A stretch of DNA of 64,000 nucleotides from Talpa occidentalis (GCF_014898055.3 NW_023604295.1:68225730-68289729), one strand, 5' to 3'. Shown: positions 44,951-57,800, counted from the stretch's first letter. A program made the numbers and translations. The notes: generated by a model from the letters alone, not told the origin.

Positions 44951-45869
44951 AAGTTTTCTGTAATGAATACCACAATTTAGACAAGAAATCAGGTATTATT
45001 AAAAAAAGTTCTCAACATCAACCCTAGTACTCAGTAAATCACACATGTTAAATATGTCTTGTCAAATAAGCTCATGCTTTTTAAAAAAAATGGCAAAAGT
45101 TGCATATATTGATGACTACAATGCAAAAGAATGGACACAGGAATGTACTGTTATCAACACTTCTATTCACAGTAGCATTTACTTAGTTTATTGAAAATCT
45201 TTAGATATATCAATCAGAAGAGACATAAACTCTTGTTTTGGGAAAGTAAAAAATATTAGGAGCTAGTAATTATTTTTTTAAACTTACTCTCATTTTATCA
45301 ATAGGGAGCTCTTGGATAAATCCTAATATAAACAGTAAAAAATATTATATTTGTTTTCTCTGATTTTCTAAAGGTCATAAAATTTTAAGATAAAATGTTT
45401 AGGAAAAATATTGAGTTCATCTGTAGGTAATAATCATAGGGACAGTGAGTGATGCCAGGCAGGAAACAGCTTACCTGGCCCAAAATTCAGACAATAGGCA
45501 GCTTCCCAATACGTGAAAATATATTTCCTTAGGGAATGTATTTAATTACTGTACTAGTAAAATCAATGGATATTCAAGTTATTTCCCTAGAGAATTCAAC
45601 ATTTATTCAACATTTACACAAGAAGTACTGAGAAATCCTTCACTGCCTTATGCTCTGAGCCACAGGTAATTGCAGTTGAAACTTCTTAATTTTTTAATAT
45701 ATATTTTTAATTATAGTCATGAAAATGGACCTAAACATTTTAACATAACAATGGTAAATTCATAAAGCTCTTTCCAGAATTTAATTGTACTTAAATTCTC
45801 ATTTGGTTAGAGAACAATTTTAATAAATCTCAATCTAACAAATATTCCAAAAATGCAAAACTTGTCCTT
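44951..45869. other. Unassigned AT-rich stretch
   Basis: About 920 bp with no recognised feature. Confidence 0.45.
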
Positions 45870-46012
45870 TGGGGGGAAGGAAGCAGAGTGGTCTCTATTG
45901 GTGGGTGTGGGTGAGATGGTGGTTGGTGCACGATCGTGGCAATACCTGATGGAGGTAACCCAATATTACTTCTGTTGCAAATATATTAATGTATTATAAA
46001 AAAAAAAAAACT
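45870..46012 (+). mobile_element. L1 3' end fragment, sense (probable)
   Basis: GGTGTGGGTGAGATGGTGGT, then TCGTGGCAATACCTGATGGA, GGTAACCCAATATTAC and a poly(A) at 46000-46011. The order matches the L1 end at about 27200-27280 (GGGTGATTTGGTGGTGAATG ... GGCAACAAATCTGATGAGGT), so both are probably the same L1 3' type. Confidence 0.6.
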
Positions 46013-46360
46013 TACCCTCTTTTTGCACTTAAAAGGAATGGACAGTATGAATGTTGCTTTGTAAAACATGGGGGGGGAGAAACATGTGACTGGTATTTTA
46101 CATCTATGAACATGGCCATTCCCAAATATCTAAAATTGTTTTTATATTTGCAGTCTTTTGTTACCTGGCAAAGTGCAAGTAGGTTTCTAGAAGCAGAATT
46201 GTCAAAGAACAGAAACATTTTAACAATGTGTAGTAGTCTTTAAGTGTATCTGTAAATATAATAAGCTTAGATGCACCATTATTACTCTTATCCTGATATC
46301 TTGTACAGTCTTTCTCTTTGCACTCATATACACAGCTGCAGAATGGAAGGGGGTGAATCA
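46013..46360. other. Unassigned stretch
   Basis: About 350 bp. Overlapping frames at 45989-46361 on both strands (66-84 codons) have no motif. Confidence 0.45.
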
Positions 46361-46361
46361 T

Positions 46362-46605
46362 TGTGGGTTCAGAGCAAGGGATTTAGAATCAGACTGCCTG
46401 CAATTAAATGTCTTTCTGTACATTTGTGGCTTTTAGTAGCTTTTATGACTTTCTTAGGACTCAGTTTGCTCATTCACAGACAAGAATACTGGCATGTGCT
46501 ATTATGGGTTACTCTCAAGATTAAATGAGATAATTCTTGTGAGGCAATAGACGTGGTGGTTGATACATAGTGAATACTCAAATATTAGCTGCAAAAATAA
46601 TGGTA
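46362..46605 (+). mobile_element. MIR SINE
   Basis: GATTTAGAATCAGACTGCCT, GACTCAGTTTGCTCATTCAC, GGGTTACTCTCAAGATTAAA, TGAGATAATTCTTGTGAGGC and TACATAGTGAATACTCAAAT follow the MIR consensus over nearly its full length. One of the clearest MIRs here. Confidence 0.9.
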
Positions 46606-46945
46606 TATATCTTTGTGTGTCAGATTTGCACTATTTAAAACATCTTAGTAGAAAGCGAACTGCTGCTTTCTTTCTATAAGGAAAGAAATTACATTTTTAC
46701 CCATTGTATTAGGAAGTACAGGTGTTTCTCTTTTATAATGGGTTCATTGTGTCTAGAAAATCTTAAGAGGCCTTCTCTTTATTTTTCCACTTCAAAATGT
46801 CTCATGCACATGACTTACCATCAGGCTAATAGCCCCTGGTATATAATGACAACCCATAAAATAAGTTTTAAATTATTACAGTATTGGTTTCATTTACCAA
46901 TGGAGGGAAAATTGAATGATGAGGAAAAAGCAAAAAAATTTGAAC
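46606..46945. other. Unassigned stretch
   Basis: About 340 bp. The 70-codon frame at 46738-46950 has no motif. Confidence 0.45.
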
Positions 46946-46949
46946 TGTG

Positions 46950-47150
46950 ACAGACCTTTATTTAAATACTGTATCAATTATTTCTTGTAAAAAATCTATA
47001 AAAAATTACTATTCTGTGTGTTTATCTTTTGTAAAGCTAGGTTAATAACCTCTAACTCACAGGGTTACTATAAGGATAAATGATTAATAAGAACTACATC
47101 TGGTTCATAATGAGACCTTAATAAATATCAGCTATTATATTCATTTAGTA
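46950..47150 (+). mobile_element. MIR SINE
   Basis: GCTAGGTTAATAACCTCTAA, CTCACAGGGTTACTATAAGG, ATAAATGATTAATAAGAACT and TCATAATGAGACCTTAATAA match the second half of MIR ('acctacctcatagggttgttgtgaggattaaatgag... cacatagtaagcgctcaataa'). Confidence 0.78.
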
Positions 47151-47214
47151 TAGGTCATTTTGCTTGTCTAAGAAACAACATAAACCCAGAAAAAGTAACA
47201 AGGATTAAGTTTCA

Positions 47215-47358
47215 CTATATAATTTTTAAATTTTATTTATTTTTTGTGATAACCTCACCGGTGGCCGGGGAACGAACCGGCGCTGCAGAGGCTGTGGGCA
47301 GCCTCACAGCCCAGCGCTCAACCACTGCGCCACCAGGGAAGGCCCCTATATAATTTTT
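47215..47358 (-). mobile_element. Head-only tRNA-derived SINE, young class, 13-bp duplication
   Basis: Antisense copy of only about 118 bp (47228-47345). An A-rich tail (TTTTAAATTTTATTTATTTT) joins directly to the tRNA-like head (CACCGGTGGCCGGGGAACG ... GCGCCACCAGGGAAGGCCC). The whole tRNA-unrelated body, roughly 150 bp with GACAGACC...GTGAATTC, is missing. The duplication CTATATAATTTTT lies at 47215-47227 and 47346-47358, so the short form is what inserted. AACGAACCGGCGC is the B box. CAGCGCTCAACCACTGCGCC is young-class. Confidence 0.92.
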
Positions 47359-48580
47359 TTAAAATGCAAATTACTATCTATCAAAAAGGAGTATTAACAT
47401 TTCCTTTGAATATTTAGCTAGAGAGCTTACATAACTTCTGAAGTAATGTTTTCAGACTGTCTTCAGCTATAAATGTTAAAGTTGTTTCTGCTTAGTCATT
47501 TTTTTTAAAAATGGTTCCAACCCTACATAGGTCTTATATTTGCCAGATTAGAGGACCCATTCAAAATATTTTGTATAAATTTTGAAATAATGCGGGCACA
47601 CAAAAATGATGTACATTATAACTAGATTAAAAATAAATGCTATATACCCAGCAACCACACTGAAAAGATAGTCTTGACATAGATAATTAAGGTCCCAGAG
47701 TAATTAGGTGCCATCTACTTCTCCTACCAACAATACTGCCCTCAAAGTAGTTACCATCCTGGATTTGAGTAATCATTCATAGGACTTAACCAAATCCAAA
47801 ATTTAATGACTGATGAGAACTACTCATTTTTATTTCCACAATTAAATTTAAGAACAAAGATGTAATGATTAGAAACTTAAGAGGATTTTCTCACTGCTTT
47901 CTGGGGTTTTAATTTCTCATCTTAAAGTAAATAATAGCATGAATTCCTACCTTTTTTAACAGTGCCATGAACTAGGAAGCACCAAGGGCATTGCTGAATC
48001 AGATAAATTAATATACCTATTTTATTTAAAATAAAGAATGTCATGTTACTCAAACAAAAAGAAACATTATATGCAAAGCACCATGTTAAATGCAGACACA
48101 AAAATAATTAAAATTTGATCCTTCTGTTATATTTTGGGATAGATTGCAAAATAACTATTCTTCTATCTTTTGTTAAATATTTTACATAAAGGTCTTAGTT
48201 TATATTCATCTATAGCTGTTTTAAATGTTTGCCACTCTGAGCAAATTAGTAGTGACCTCACATAGATCTATACTAACTCGTGAAAGCTTAATGTCTTTTC
48301 TAACCTTCAAAGAACATTCTCAAAGACTGTTTAAAAAAGTAATTGTTAAAATATGCTTTTTAAAATAGAAAGGCTTTTAAATTGCCTCTAGGGAAATAGT
48401 ATTAAAATGGACTTTCTCACAAAACATATTTTTTTTCTATTTACAAGGCAAAATATTCTGTGGTAATCAAAAAGGTAAAATTAATACATTTAGTTTCCAT
48501 AGATAACATTTACTTTAATGCTGTGGTTTTATTCAGATGGTGTATTTTAAGGAAATGCATTTATAAAAGAAAATGATTAG
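47359..48580. other. Unassigned AT-rich stretch
   Basis: About 1.2 kb with no recognised gene or repeat. Confidence 0.45.
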
Positions 48581-48640
48581 ACAAATACACAGAATGTAGT
48601 TGGTCTTCTCACAAATACACAGAATGTAGCTGGTCTTCTC
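48581..48640. repeat. 30-bp tandem duplication, two units
   Basis: Units 48581-48610 and 48611-48640, each starting ACAAATACACAGAATGTAG and ending TGGTCTTCTC, differ at one base (T/C at the 20th position). A simple local duplication. Confidence 0.95.
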
Positions 48641-48754
48641 TCAGTTGTTGAAAACTTTCTGCAACCAACTCCATGCAACTGAGAAAGAGCAAGAACATTT
48701 CTCAGAAAGTTAAAACCGATCATTGCTGCTCAGAGATCCCTCATTTCCAAAAGA

Positions 48755-48764
48755 CAGACAGACA

Positions 48765-48807
<43 letters not shown>
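48755..48807. repeat. Compound (CAGA)n(CA)n microsatellite
   Basis: AGACAGACAGACAGACAC runs into about 18 CA units, ending CACTCACT. Overlapping frames at 48673-49010 on both strands, with His-Thr or Val-Cys runs, are microsatellite artefacts. Confidence 0.95.
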
Positions 48808-48809
<2 letters not shown>

Positions 48810-51237
48810 TATCAAAGAAAGTGAACATCGCGTTCGTGTCGCAATGTCAAGGAAACCCACTTGGAACCCTCTGCATTTCAGTGACAAATAGGGGAATGTT
48901 TTCATTTTTTTATTCACAGCCAACCATTTTATGAATTCTATTGTAGTATTAAATCCCTTCTTCCATTTCATCTCATCACTGACAAAAACAGACACAAACC
49001 TGAGATTCATGTAAGCTAAATGATCATCCTATATCAAAGATTTTATGACAGTGTGTGTCTGACAGCCATGACTCATTTTATATGTGAAAGTGTTTGAGAT
49101 AAGAATTGTTTCTAGATCTATTTTATATTTTTATTAGATTAATTTCAACAAGGGATGGTGGTCTTATATGAGAAAACTTCAAATTGCCATTTCTGGACAA
49201 TATGCTAAAGATTCTGGCTGAGTTTCTGGAGTAGGGCAGGTAAAAAGCTATGCTCAAATATAGTTATACCTTTTGTAGTGTTTTCCACAATACTGATAAC
49301 TACTTAGCAATCCATCCCTGACCTTTGTTCTGGCTCTGATTCTTCAAATACTGTTGGCCCCAACCAAGTAGCCATGTTTAGTTGAACTGCTTCCAAGGAA
49401 TCAGTCACTAATCTCCTGGGGAAAGAGTTTTAGGATGACAGAGAAGGCAAATAAAACATTAGAAATGGCTTTTGTTTTCCCCACATAGAGAAAGATGATG
49501 TATGGAGATAAGTGAAGCAAGAACATGGGGGGAAACTAGATGAAAACAAGAGCAATTTTTAACTTTTTCTTTCCAATTCAGTTCCAAGGCCCTGCTTATT
49601 TCTTGTTCTTGACTTTCATGACTTGCTTCATTCTAGCGTCTTTCCCCTTGTCATCTAACGTGTTGTAAATTGGTTTCTTTTATTTCCTGTCAAAGTCCTG
49701 ATTTAAATGTATACAATATCCTAATACTTGCAACAACAGGTATGAAAAAATGGCAGCCAGCACAGAGGTCTATTATTTGGAAACAAATTGCCATTCTTGG
49801 CACTACCCTCTATGGAGACCTCTTGCCCATTCCTCATTCACATTTGAGTTAATATCTTAAGCAAGTAATCCATTTTGAGACTTGAATAAGAATCAACTGT
49901 CTCCATTAAATTAACAGTCGTAGAATATTCATCAAGTTATATTCCCTGACCTCTCTGAAATTTCCTGTATGTTATCCTCTGCCAGGTGTCCAACTTCTGA
50001 AACCTTCTGTGTGATTCAACTCACTTTAGTCTATGCTTTATGGTTACTTTTGATGCTAGAATTTTCTCTCCTATTAAAATATAGTATTTCTTCCAGAAGT
50101 GACAGACTGAAAGTTCATGGGAAGTTTGCCAGTGCCTCTAAAACTTGAAAATTCTCCACTGATGCTATCAAAGAATTGTTTGCAGAATTACAGCCAAAAA
50201 ATCTCAAGGGATTACAGAATAATTACTATGAGCAGTGTGAGATGAATGGTCTGATGGTGACTAAGCCATGAAATACTAAAAATTAAAATAAAAGTGAAAA
50301 CAATGGAGGGGATTGTGACATTGAGAATTGTTTGAAGTATTTTGCATATCACCTTGGTCCTAACTTGGCATTCATGTTGGATAAAAAATTTAACTTTCTG
50401 CATGTATTTCTTCTTTTAACAAAGTATCTAAAGAAAAAAAAAATCTAAGACCCCTTCTGACTCTGACATCCTCTAGGTAAATAAGAGGATGTATTACACA
50501 TACCTAATGTAGGCACTACACTCATCAATGAGGCATGTGGAGCTTGTAGAACTAGGAGTGTCCAGCAATTCAGTGCAGGACTTCATCAAATGCTGCACCT
50601 TGACCTCTCTGTTCTTACTGTGACCCAGGGCACCTGGCTAACAGCTGTAGCATGCTGTCATACCAGCATCTGTAGCTTGAGGACTGGATTATAGCCAAAG
50701 AACCACCAATTGATGTATTAGTCTTTCCATTCTTAAAGTCATATGGCTTTTAAAGTGATGTCTCTGCCTTTATCTACATTTTACTTTTGATAAATCATAA
50801 CTCAGTGGTTGGCAATGAACTGGAAAAGTGAGTGGAGAGTAAATCAGTGATACTGACTGTGACTTTTATCATACAAGTGAAGATGGCCACTCAGTTGGGT
50901 CTGAGAGATTGTGAAGTAGAAAAAGCACATTGAGTGTTTCATTAGCACCACTCCATCCTCTGTGTGATTCATTTCCTGTTCTGTATCCTCTCTCTACCCT
51001 ATTCTCCTCTATTGTACTGAGCTTTGAATACCAGAACCCTTCACTGTTGTACTTCTCTTTCATTCTAGCCTACTCTAACCACATTCAAGACCCTTTTCTC
51101 CTTCATTCAAACTTTGCTGTGCTGCATCTCCTATCTTTTCATCCTTGCTAAGTATCTGGCTAGTTGCACAAAGAGTTACTTTGGACCAGACTAATAAAGG
51201 CAAGGAACTTAATATGTAAACACTTAACTTAAAACTA
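48808..51237. other. Unassigned stretch
   Basis: About 2.4 kb without a recognised gene or repeat. GC-richer patches lie near 49320-49440 and 50520-50690 and could be old LTR sequence. Frames at 49670-49852 (plus), 50212-50403 (minus), 50869-51063 (minus) and 50930-51151 (plus) have no motif. Confidence 0.4.
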
Positions 51238-51890
51238 GAAAATATTTATTTGGTGCTTACCATGTGCCTGAACCTGTCTTAATTTTTTTAAAGATCTATT
51301 TATGCATACAAGAGCTGGGGTACAGGCCAGAGGTGCAGAGGGTAGAGCATTCACCAGAGACACAGTGGGGAGCAGAACCGGAGAATTGACTGAAATACCT
51401 GTTGAGGGGAGCAGCGGTAGAGACCGGAGAGGTCTGCTATGGGTAGCTCCCTGGACACTAGGGATCGAAATCGTGGCTGTAGATAGCTTCATAGTGCTGT
51501 GACTTAACCCCTTGTACCACCAGGACCTGAACCTGTCTTTAATAAAGAATGCATAAACTCTACATTATCATTCATCTTGAGATTTTAGCCTAAAAAGTTA
51601 AAACTTAAGCAAATATCTAAAATTATATCTGGTGAGTGCTATAATAAATATATAGTCATAAACTGAAAGCTCAGCTAGATAACAGTATAAAAAATTGATA
51701 AGTGGAAATAGCTGGGATGTCTACAGTCTATAAAAGAGACTGTTTTACATTCAGAGAGTAGGAATGACTCAAGGAGAGAGGTGTCTTTCAGAAAGAGGAA
51801 ATACATGCAAAAGACTGTGATTAATAGGAAGAGAATGGTGGAATACCTATGGCACATAAATGAAGTGATAAGAGAAAAGGTCAAAATCTT
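51238..51890 (+). repeat. Ancient interspersed repeat (unnamed family), split by a SINE
   Basis: TTTATTTGGTGCTTACCATG left of the SINE and TTTCAGAAAGAGGAAATACA, then TGCAAAAGACTGTG, right of it fit the layout seen at 13960-14090 and 37720-38110. Weak and diverged. Confidence 0.35.
51267..51539 (-). mobile_element. tRNA-derived SINE, older class, with 14-bp duplication
   Basis: Antisense copy at about 51281-51525 with duplication CCTGAACCTGTCTT (51267-51280 and 51526-51539). The body is trimmed in two places (GTCTGCTATGGGTAGC lacks GTGCCATGT, and the head ends CACCAGGA without GGGAGGCC), so the far 5' head is incomplete. Frames at 51235-51502 are shadows. Confidence 0.93.
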
Positions 51891-52656
51891 TGCAAATTAT
51901 CTTACATAACAGTAACATATCTAAACACTACAAAAATGTAATGAGTAGTGGGGAAACATGAGAATGGTTATTAGAACGGTTTACATGTTTGCAAGATCAA
52001 TGTAAGTGTAGTGTAGAAAATAAGTAGTCACCAAGTAAGATTAATAACAGTTAAAAAATGCATCAAAGAGGCTACATATAAGACTATACTTTCAGGGACT
52101 ATATCTATAGTTTGCAAACAGGCTACATACATACATGATTGCTTTTAAACACTGAGGAAAATTGTGGTGAATAAAAATAAACATCCTGCAAGTGTTTATT
52201 AAAAGGGAAATGAACTTGTTAGACCATCAAATTGATAGTCACTCTGTCAGTGATTCACAATTGGATGAACCTAATGTGGTATATCAAAGAGAGAAAATAC
52301 TATTTCTTGTGTCAACTCGCTCACTCAACCTATTTCCCCTGAGACTTTGACAAAGGATTGATTTTAAGTATTACAGGTGAATTCTACATTCCACATGAAA
52401 AAAAAAAAAAAAACTGATTTAAGAGGAAATAGCCAGACTTTTAAATAAAAGGTAACTATTGCCTAATACTAGTATTGTTAAATGCAAACTCTGGAAGTGT
52501 GATTCTAGCAAAACAGAATACCGAGTTTCGTAAAAAGATAAGAAAAACCTAATACCAAAACCAAAATAGAACATTTAATGTATACCAAGTGAGATCATGC
52601 ATGAGAAAGGCCTTTGAGGGTCTCCTGATTACTAGTTTTAACATTTATCAGTGAAT
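51540..52656. other. Unassigned stretch
   Basis: Apart from the weak ancient repeat up to about 51890, about 770 bp with no recognised gene or repeat. An A15 run sits at 52398-52413. Confidence 0.45.
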
Positions 52657-52944
52657 AATCTTTGAGGCGGGCCTCCCCAGTGGCGCAGCAGTTGAGTGCT
52701 GAGTTGCGAAGCTGCCCGCAGCCTCTGCAGCGCAGGTTCAATCCCCAGCTGCCGGGCAAGGGTCCCACATGGTGCGCAGACCTCTCCTGCCATGCCCGCT
52801 GCTCCCCTCAGCAGTGTACTTCGGTCATTCTGCCTGTTCTGCTCCCTGCTCTGGCTCTGGTGAATTCTCTCACCCTCCCGCGCTTCTGACTGTAAGCAGT
52901 GCTTGTATAAATAAATAAATCTTTAAAAAAAAAAATCTTTGAGG
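52657..52944 (+). mobile_element. tRNA-derived SINE, young class, with 11-bp duplication
   Basis: Sense copy at about 52669-52933, starting GGGCCTCCCCAGTGGCGC. Head marker TTGCGAAGC, B box GGTTCAATCCCC, end TATAAATAAATAAATC plus an A run. Duplication AATCTTTGAGG at 52657-52667 and 52934-52944. Frames at 52662-52999 are shadows. Confidence 0.95.
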
Positions 52945-54610
52945 GTAAAAAGAATAAAGTACTGGTCATTTGATCTACATGAATGTTTGATCTTTGCAAA
53001 AAAAAGTAAATTGAATGAAATAAAACAGTATCAAAGCAATAGAAACAATAGTTAAATCACCTGAGAATTGTACACACCCGAGAAACAGAAAAAGAAATAC
53101 TCATTTCAGTCTATTTTTAATATTATTCATTTTTTAGATAATACAACAAAGTATTTTAGTAAATATTGCCTCTGTGGAAATACAATTTTGCATAAAAGGG
53201 CTCTGAATAAATTTAAAACCTCTAAATTTTTATGTGAATAGCTGCAATAAATTTCTTTCCTCTTCATTCATCATGCACTTCAAAATAGAGGCATTCTTAC
53301 ACTGTCATCAATTTGTGTGTCAGAGAATGACAGACTGAACATTCAGGTGGCTAGAAAAAAGACAGTAAAGAAGCTTTGTGAAATGTGTCCATGGAAGGAA
53401 ATGCAGGAGTAAAGGAGGCATCTTCCACTTGCCTGGAACCTCAACTCGCCTGCAGTTAGTCAGTCAATCAAGAAATAGAGGGGAGCTCTATTGAGGACAT
53501 AAGTCTCTTTTACCTTTCTTTTCTTGTTTAAAAAAATGCAATATGTCTATAAAATCAAAGTCTTTACATTTTGGTGATACTGGCATTAGTTTCTTACTGT
53601 GCAGCTAGAGTGTAAGAGTTAATGAGAGTGTAAGAATTATAGAAAGGTAACAGATATTGAAGTTGTAGTGTAAGAGTTGCATAAATTATTAGCAAATCCC
53701 AGTCAGACCAGATGCTTAAGTGCATTTAATACTTTGTGACTTAGTATTACTACTTTTACTCATTTCTCAGAATAGCAACAGTCAACCAGAGGGTTTGGTT
53801 GTGATAACACTACTCCTTATAAAGTCAGGTTTTTCTGAATATTAATAATTAGATAGGAATTCAATAAAGTAACTTAATTTTTAATATTGAATTCGGTACC
53901 TTCAGCTTTCTCAAACCTTAATAACAGTAAAGCTGTGTCCCAAGGAATTTAATTGATTTTTTTTCATGAACAAATAGTCCTAAGTAATAACCATTTTCAA
54001 AACATTATACAAACCTGAAATGTATTAGAATAAATTTGAAATTATTTTGCAGTAGCCACACATCAAATTAAAGAACATAAACTTTAGAAAGGAAAAAAGT
54101 ACTAAGAATTTGAAATCAAATTATTTTTCAATGTATAAATTTTACTTCTTGAAAGAATACATTTAGTTTTAGAAATTTGACATTGAAAAAGTAATATGGA
54201 TGATAGTTTTTACATTTATTTTATATAGTTCCACCACATAAAATATTGATTTATATTTCTTTTAAATTGGATTTTTTTCTAAAATCTATAAAATAATGTG
54301 AATGCTTTCATGATAGTTATAGAATTTTATATTAATGTCAAACTAGCAGTTGAAGGTGGTTAATTCCTCAATAAATTGGGAATTAGTCATTATGTTTTTG
54401 TTCAATCCTATGATTACCATATTGTGTCCATTGCCCGAATGCAGTCAGGACATTCAATATCTTTTCTTTCCTACCCGAAAATGCATTTAAAATATTTTTG
54501 ATGTATCATTACTACAAATAAAGAATGAAGACAATTTTCCATAATCATCAAAGTGATTATCTTAAACTACAGTCATATTACCTGGTGATTATTTTGAAAG
54601 TTTAGGCTAT
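52945..54610. other. Unassigned AT-rich stretch
   Basis: About 1.65 kb with no recognised gene. GTGTAAGAGTT-like motifs recur three or four times near 53609-53680 (AGTGTAAGAGTTAATGAGAG, AGTGTAAGAATTATAG, AGTGTAAGAGTTGC), a loose local repetition. Confidence 0.45.
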
Positions 54611-54876
54611 CTTTTTTTTTAAAGATTTATTTATTCATACAAGAACCAGGGTACAGGCCAGATGTGTGGGAGGGTGAGAGGATTCACGAGAAACAGAGTG
54701 GGGAACAGAACAGGCAGACTGACTGAAATACACTGCTGAGGAGAGCAGCAGGCGTGTCAGGAGAGGTCTGCTGTGCCATGTGGGTAGCTCCCTGGCCAGG
54801 GATTGAACTCGTGCTGCAGTGGCTGCAGATAGCTTCATAGGTTGCGTCTTAATGCCCTGCACCACCAGGGAGACCC
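54611..54876 (-). mobile_element. tRNA-derived SINE, older class
   Basis: Antisense copy. Tail TTTTTTTTTAAAGATTTATT at the left, B box GGGATTGAACTCGTGC, head CACCACCAGGGAGACCC at the right. ATAGGTTGCGTCTTAATGCC marks the older class. No clear flanking duplication. Confidence 0.93.
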
Positions 54877-57800
54877 TGGAATTGGGGATAATTTAAATGG
54901 TGATCATGTACCAAAGAAACACTAAAGAGTATGACGGTTTTATTATTTCCTTTCGATAAATTAGAAAATACTATAGAACCAAGAGGATTCTACGGTTCTT
55001 CAGCAAGGATATATATTTATTGCTAGAGAAAGTTGCAATAATTTTTTTAGTTAAACTTTCTAAAACCTTAACATAAATGATTTTTTTTTTTCATTGAAAT
55101 TATCTTTTTGCTCCATTCTCAGATTTTACTGTTAGGAATCCAGTAGCTGGAATAATACAAATATAAAGAATGTCATCCACAAATAAAAGCTATCAGGTTA
55201 GGGGAGAAAAGATAGACCTTCTACATCTTTGGACGTAACACTTTTTTTAATTGAATAACTCCTGAGAGAACAGTGTTTCTTGTTGACCTAGAAAATACGA
55301 AACAGGATATAACAGAATAATTTTGTAAACCCCAGGACACAGAAATCGTTATAGGAAAAACAACAAAAACTAAGAATAATACAGAGCAGTTCTCTGCTTT
55401 CCTTGCCTTAGCCATTTGCAGTTAGCAGTTTATTCTTTACAACACAAATGAATTTCCCTGTGCCTTCTTCTCTAATTAACCTTAACATTAAAATTATTTA
55501 ACAAAAATGCCCTTTGGCAAGGCAATGCAAGGATACTCAGGCTATTCTTTCCAAATTTAAGTCTAAAACAGTTCACAGGACATGACGAGTAAAATCCACA
55601 AAGATCATTTATCTTTTAGTGTGGCATTTTCTCACCAAGACTTTTGAATTCTCAGACCTTTCTTCCATTTGAGTTTTCTGCCTCTTCAAGCAGGTCACCA
55701 CTACAGGCCTGACAAGAAAAGAAATGTGGTACTTCTAATTCAATGTGAGTCTACTTGTATTTCACCTTCTTCACATTCTGCCTCATGTCAGACGCCATCT
55801 AAAATCAAATCACTATCGGCCAAGGCCATGTCCACACAAAAATGGCAGTTAGATGTGTCCAAATAAGATCATAATTCTGCTTAGCAATAGCAGTTTACAT
55901 GGCTTTGTGAAATACCAGCCTCGTAGCTAGAAGGCAGGTCTGCATTAAGTTACAGAATTTGGTCCCACCAAATCCATTCTCCATTCTCTTTAAAGTCTGA
56001 AAGCAGATCAATTTCTGTGTAGAAAGAAACAAATACAAATGTTGAACACTTAAAATATTTTTAGGATTTTCTTATTAACAATGAGACACTTGTGCAGGAA
56101 AACACAGGATTAACAGCATATTTCATTACAACATTTAGATTGTTTCTTCATGTAAACAAATCTAACCATAATGCAATGCTAGAATAGATACAATATGTAT
56201 ATTGGATTATTAATGTTACCTTCCACAAAATAATTGGTTATGAGTTTCTAAAATGTTGTCAAAGAACTCCTCGGAGGTGTAGCTTTGAATTTCTCTTCAG
56301 TTTACCAAGATGGACTGTGTGAGGAACCATTCCACACACAGAGAAACATGAATCTTCCTTGCTTTTTGTCACTCTTCACAAATTATCTCAGCTCTCTCTG
56401 TACCCAGAGACAACTATAAATATGAACCCAATATGAACAGATGACTGATTCTACAAATATCCCCCAAAATGATGTTATAGGAAATAAAAAATTGAACTTT
56501 AATGAAAATATTTAGAATGACTCAGATCTACTAAATTTTGACTAACTGCTTCTCACTTTTCTACTCTCTGCTTTCAAGGAGGGAATGTTCTTTTGTGTTT
56601 TCCCTATGGCAGATGCATTGATTTTTCAATGAGACTGTGCCAAAATTTCATTTCTGTGTATGAAAACATCATATGGCCAAAATAATACATCTCTGTACCA
56701 CTCTTAGTAACAACTTTTAGTCTATACAACATGAAAAATCCAGTTATTGGCTAGATCTATTTCTGTAACCCCTCTGTGAGCAAGTTGATGCATAGCTGTA
56801 CACTCAGGCATACATACATTTCTTACATTACCCCCTTCAGCAGAGGTATATCTCTCCCAAAGGGTTGGAATTTAAACATTACCCTATTAGTCTTTTTCAT
56901 TCTTCAGTTAATCATGTCACATATCAACCCATCATTAGCTAGCCTACTCCTGTTTTTTTTTTAATATTGTCTAGAGTGTTAGATAATATAAACCTCTCTC
57001 CTCCTAAGCAAACAGGAAAACTGCCACAGTAAAAGCATTACTAACAAGTCGGCAAAAGGCAGAGATAGGTTCAAATGACAGCCGAAGCCTTTAAAAAACT
57101 TGTTTGGGAGAAGCTTCTTCCAGAGTTCCTGGATTAGTAATTTTGGGTTTTGGTTTGTAAGATATATCTTTATCAAAGACAATTCACTGAACCATAAACA
57201 GACTCGGGTCGTAGGAGTAATTCTGTGGAAGAGTAGTTTTAATTTATGCAGTAAAGGAATCTTGGACTAGAGCTATAACTGTGGCCCATTTAGAATAGGA
57301 AGCAACTGAAACTTGATTTTATGCCACTGAAATTTTCCTTAAACACACTCTTGATTACAATGTATGTAAGAAAAATTACAATGAAAAGGTTTCCCAGATT
57401 GAGACTCATCTGGTTTGGGACAAAGGACATAATTCAACTAAGGGAAGGACTCAAGTTTCCTTATAATCACGACACAAAGAATCAGTAGCCACATAAATCT
57501 GTTTACCTTTCATACTGGAAGTGAGAATGATGTCAACCCTCCAAAGACAAAATGAGGCAAGTCTCTTCACTACTACTTGAGCAGATGATCTAAAATAGAT
57601 GAAAAATTTCATGACTTGTACACTTTTTTTTTTTTAAAGAATAAGTCTGTTGTATCCAAACTGGGTATTACCTACATGTTCTGGTGTCAGAATAACCTAT
57701 TGATTATAACCAGGAAAACTCCTATGCCTCCTTTGTAGAAACATATTAGGAATTTTGGCACATAGATTAATTGTATTTAACATGAATTCCGGTAACCACT

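Noticed and set aside
48741..49010. 89-codon minus frame with a Val-Cys run
   Set aside because: Created by the CA microsatellite read on the opposite strand.
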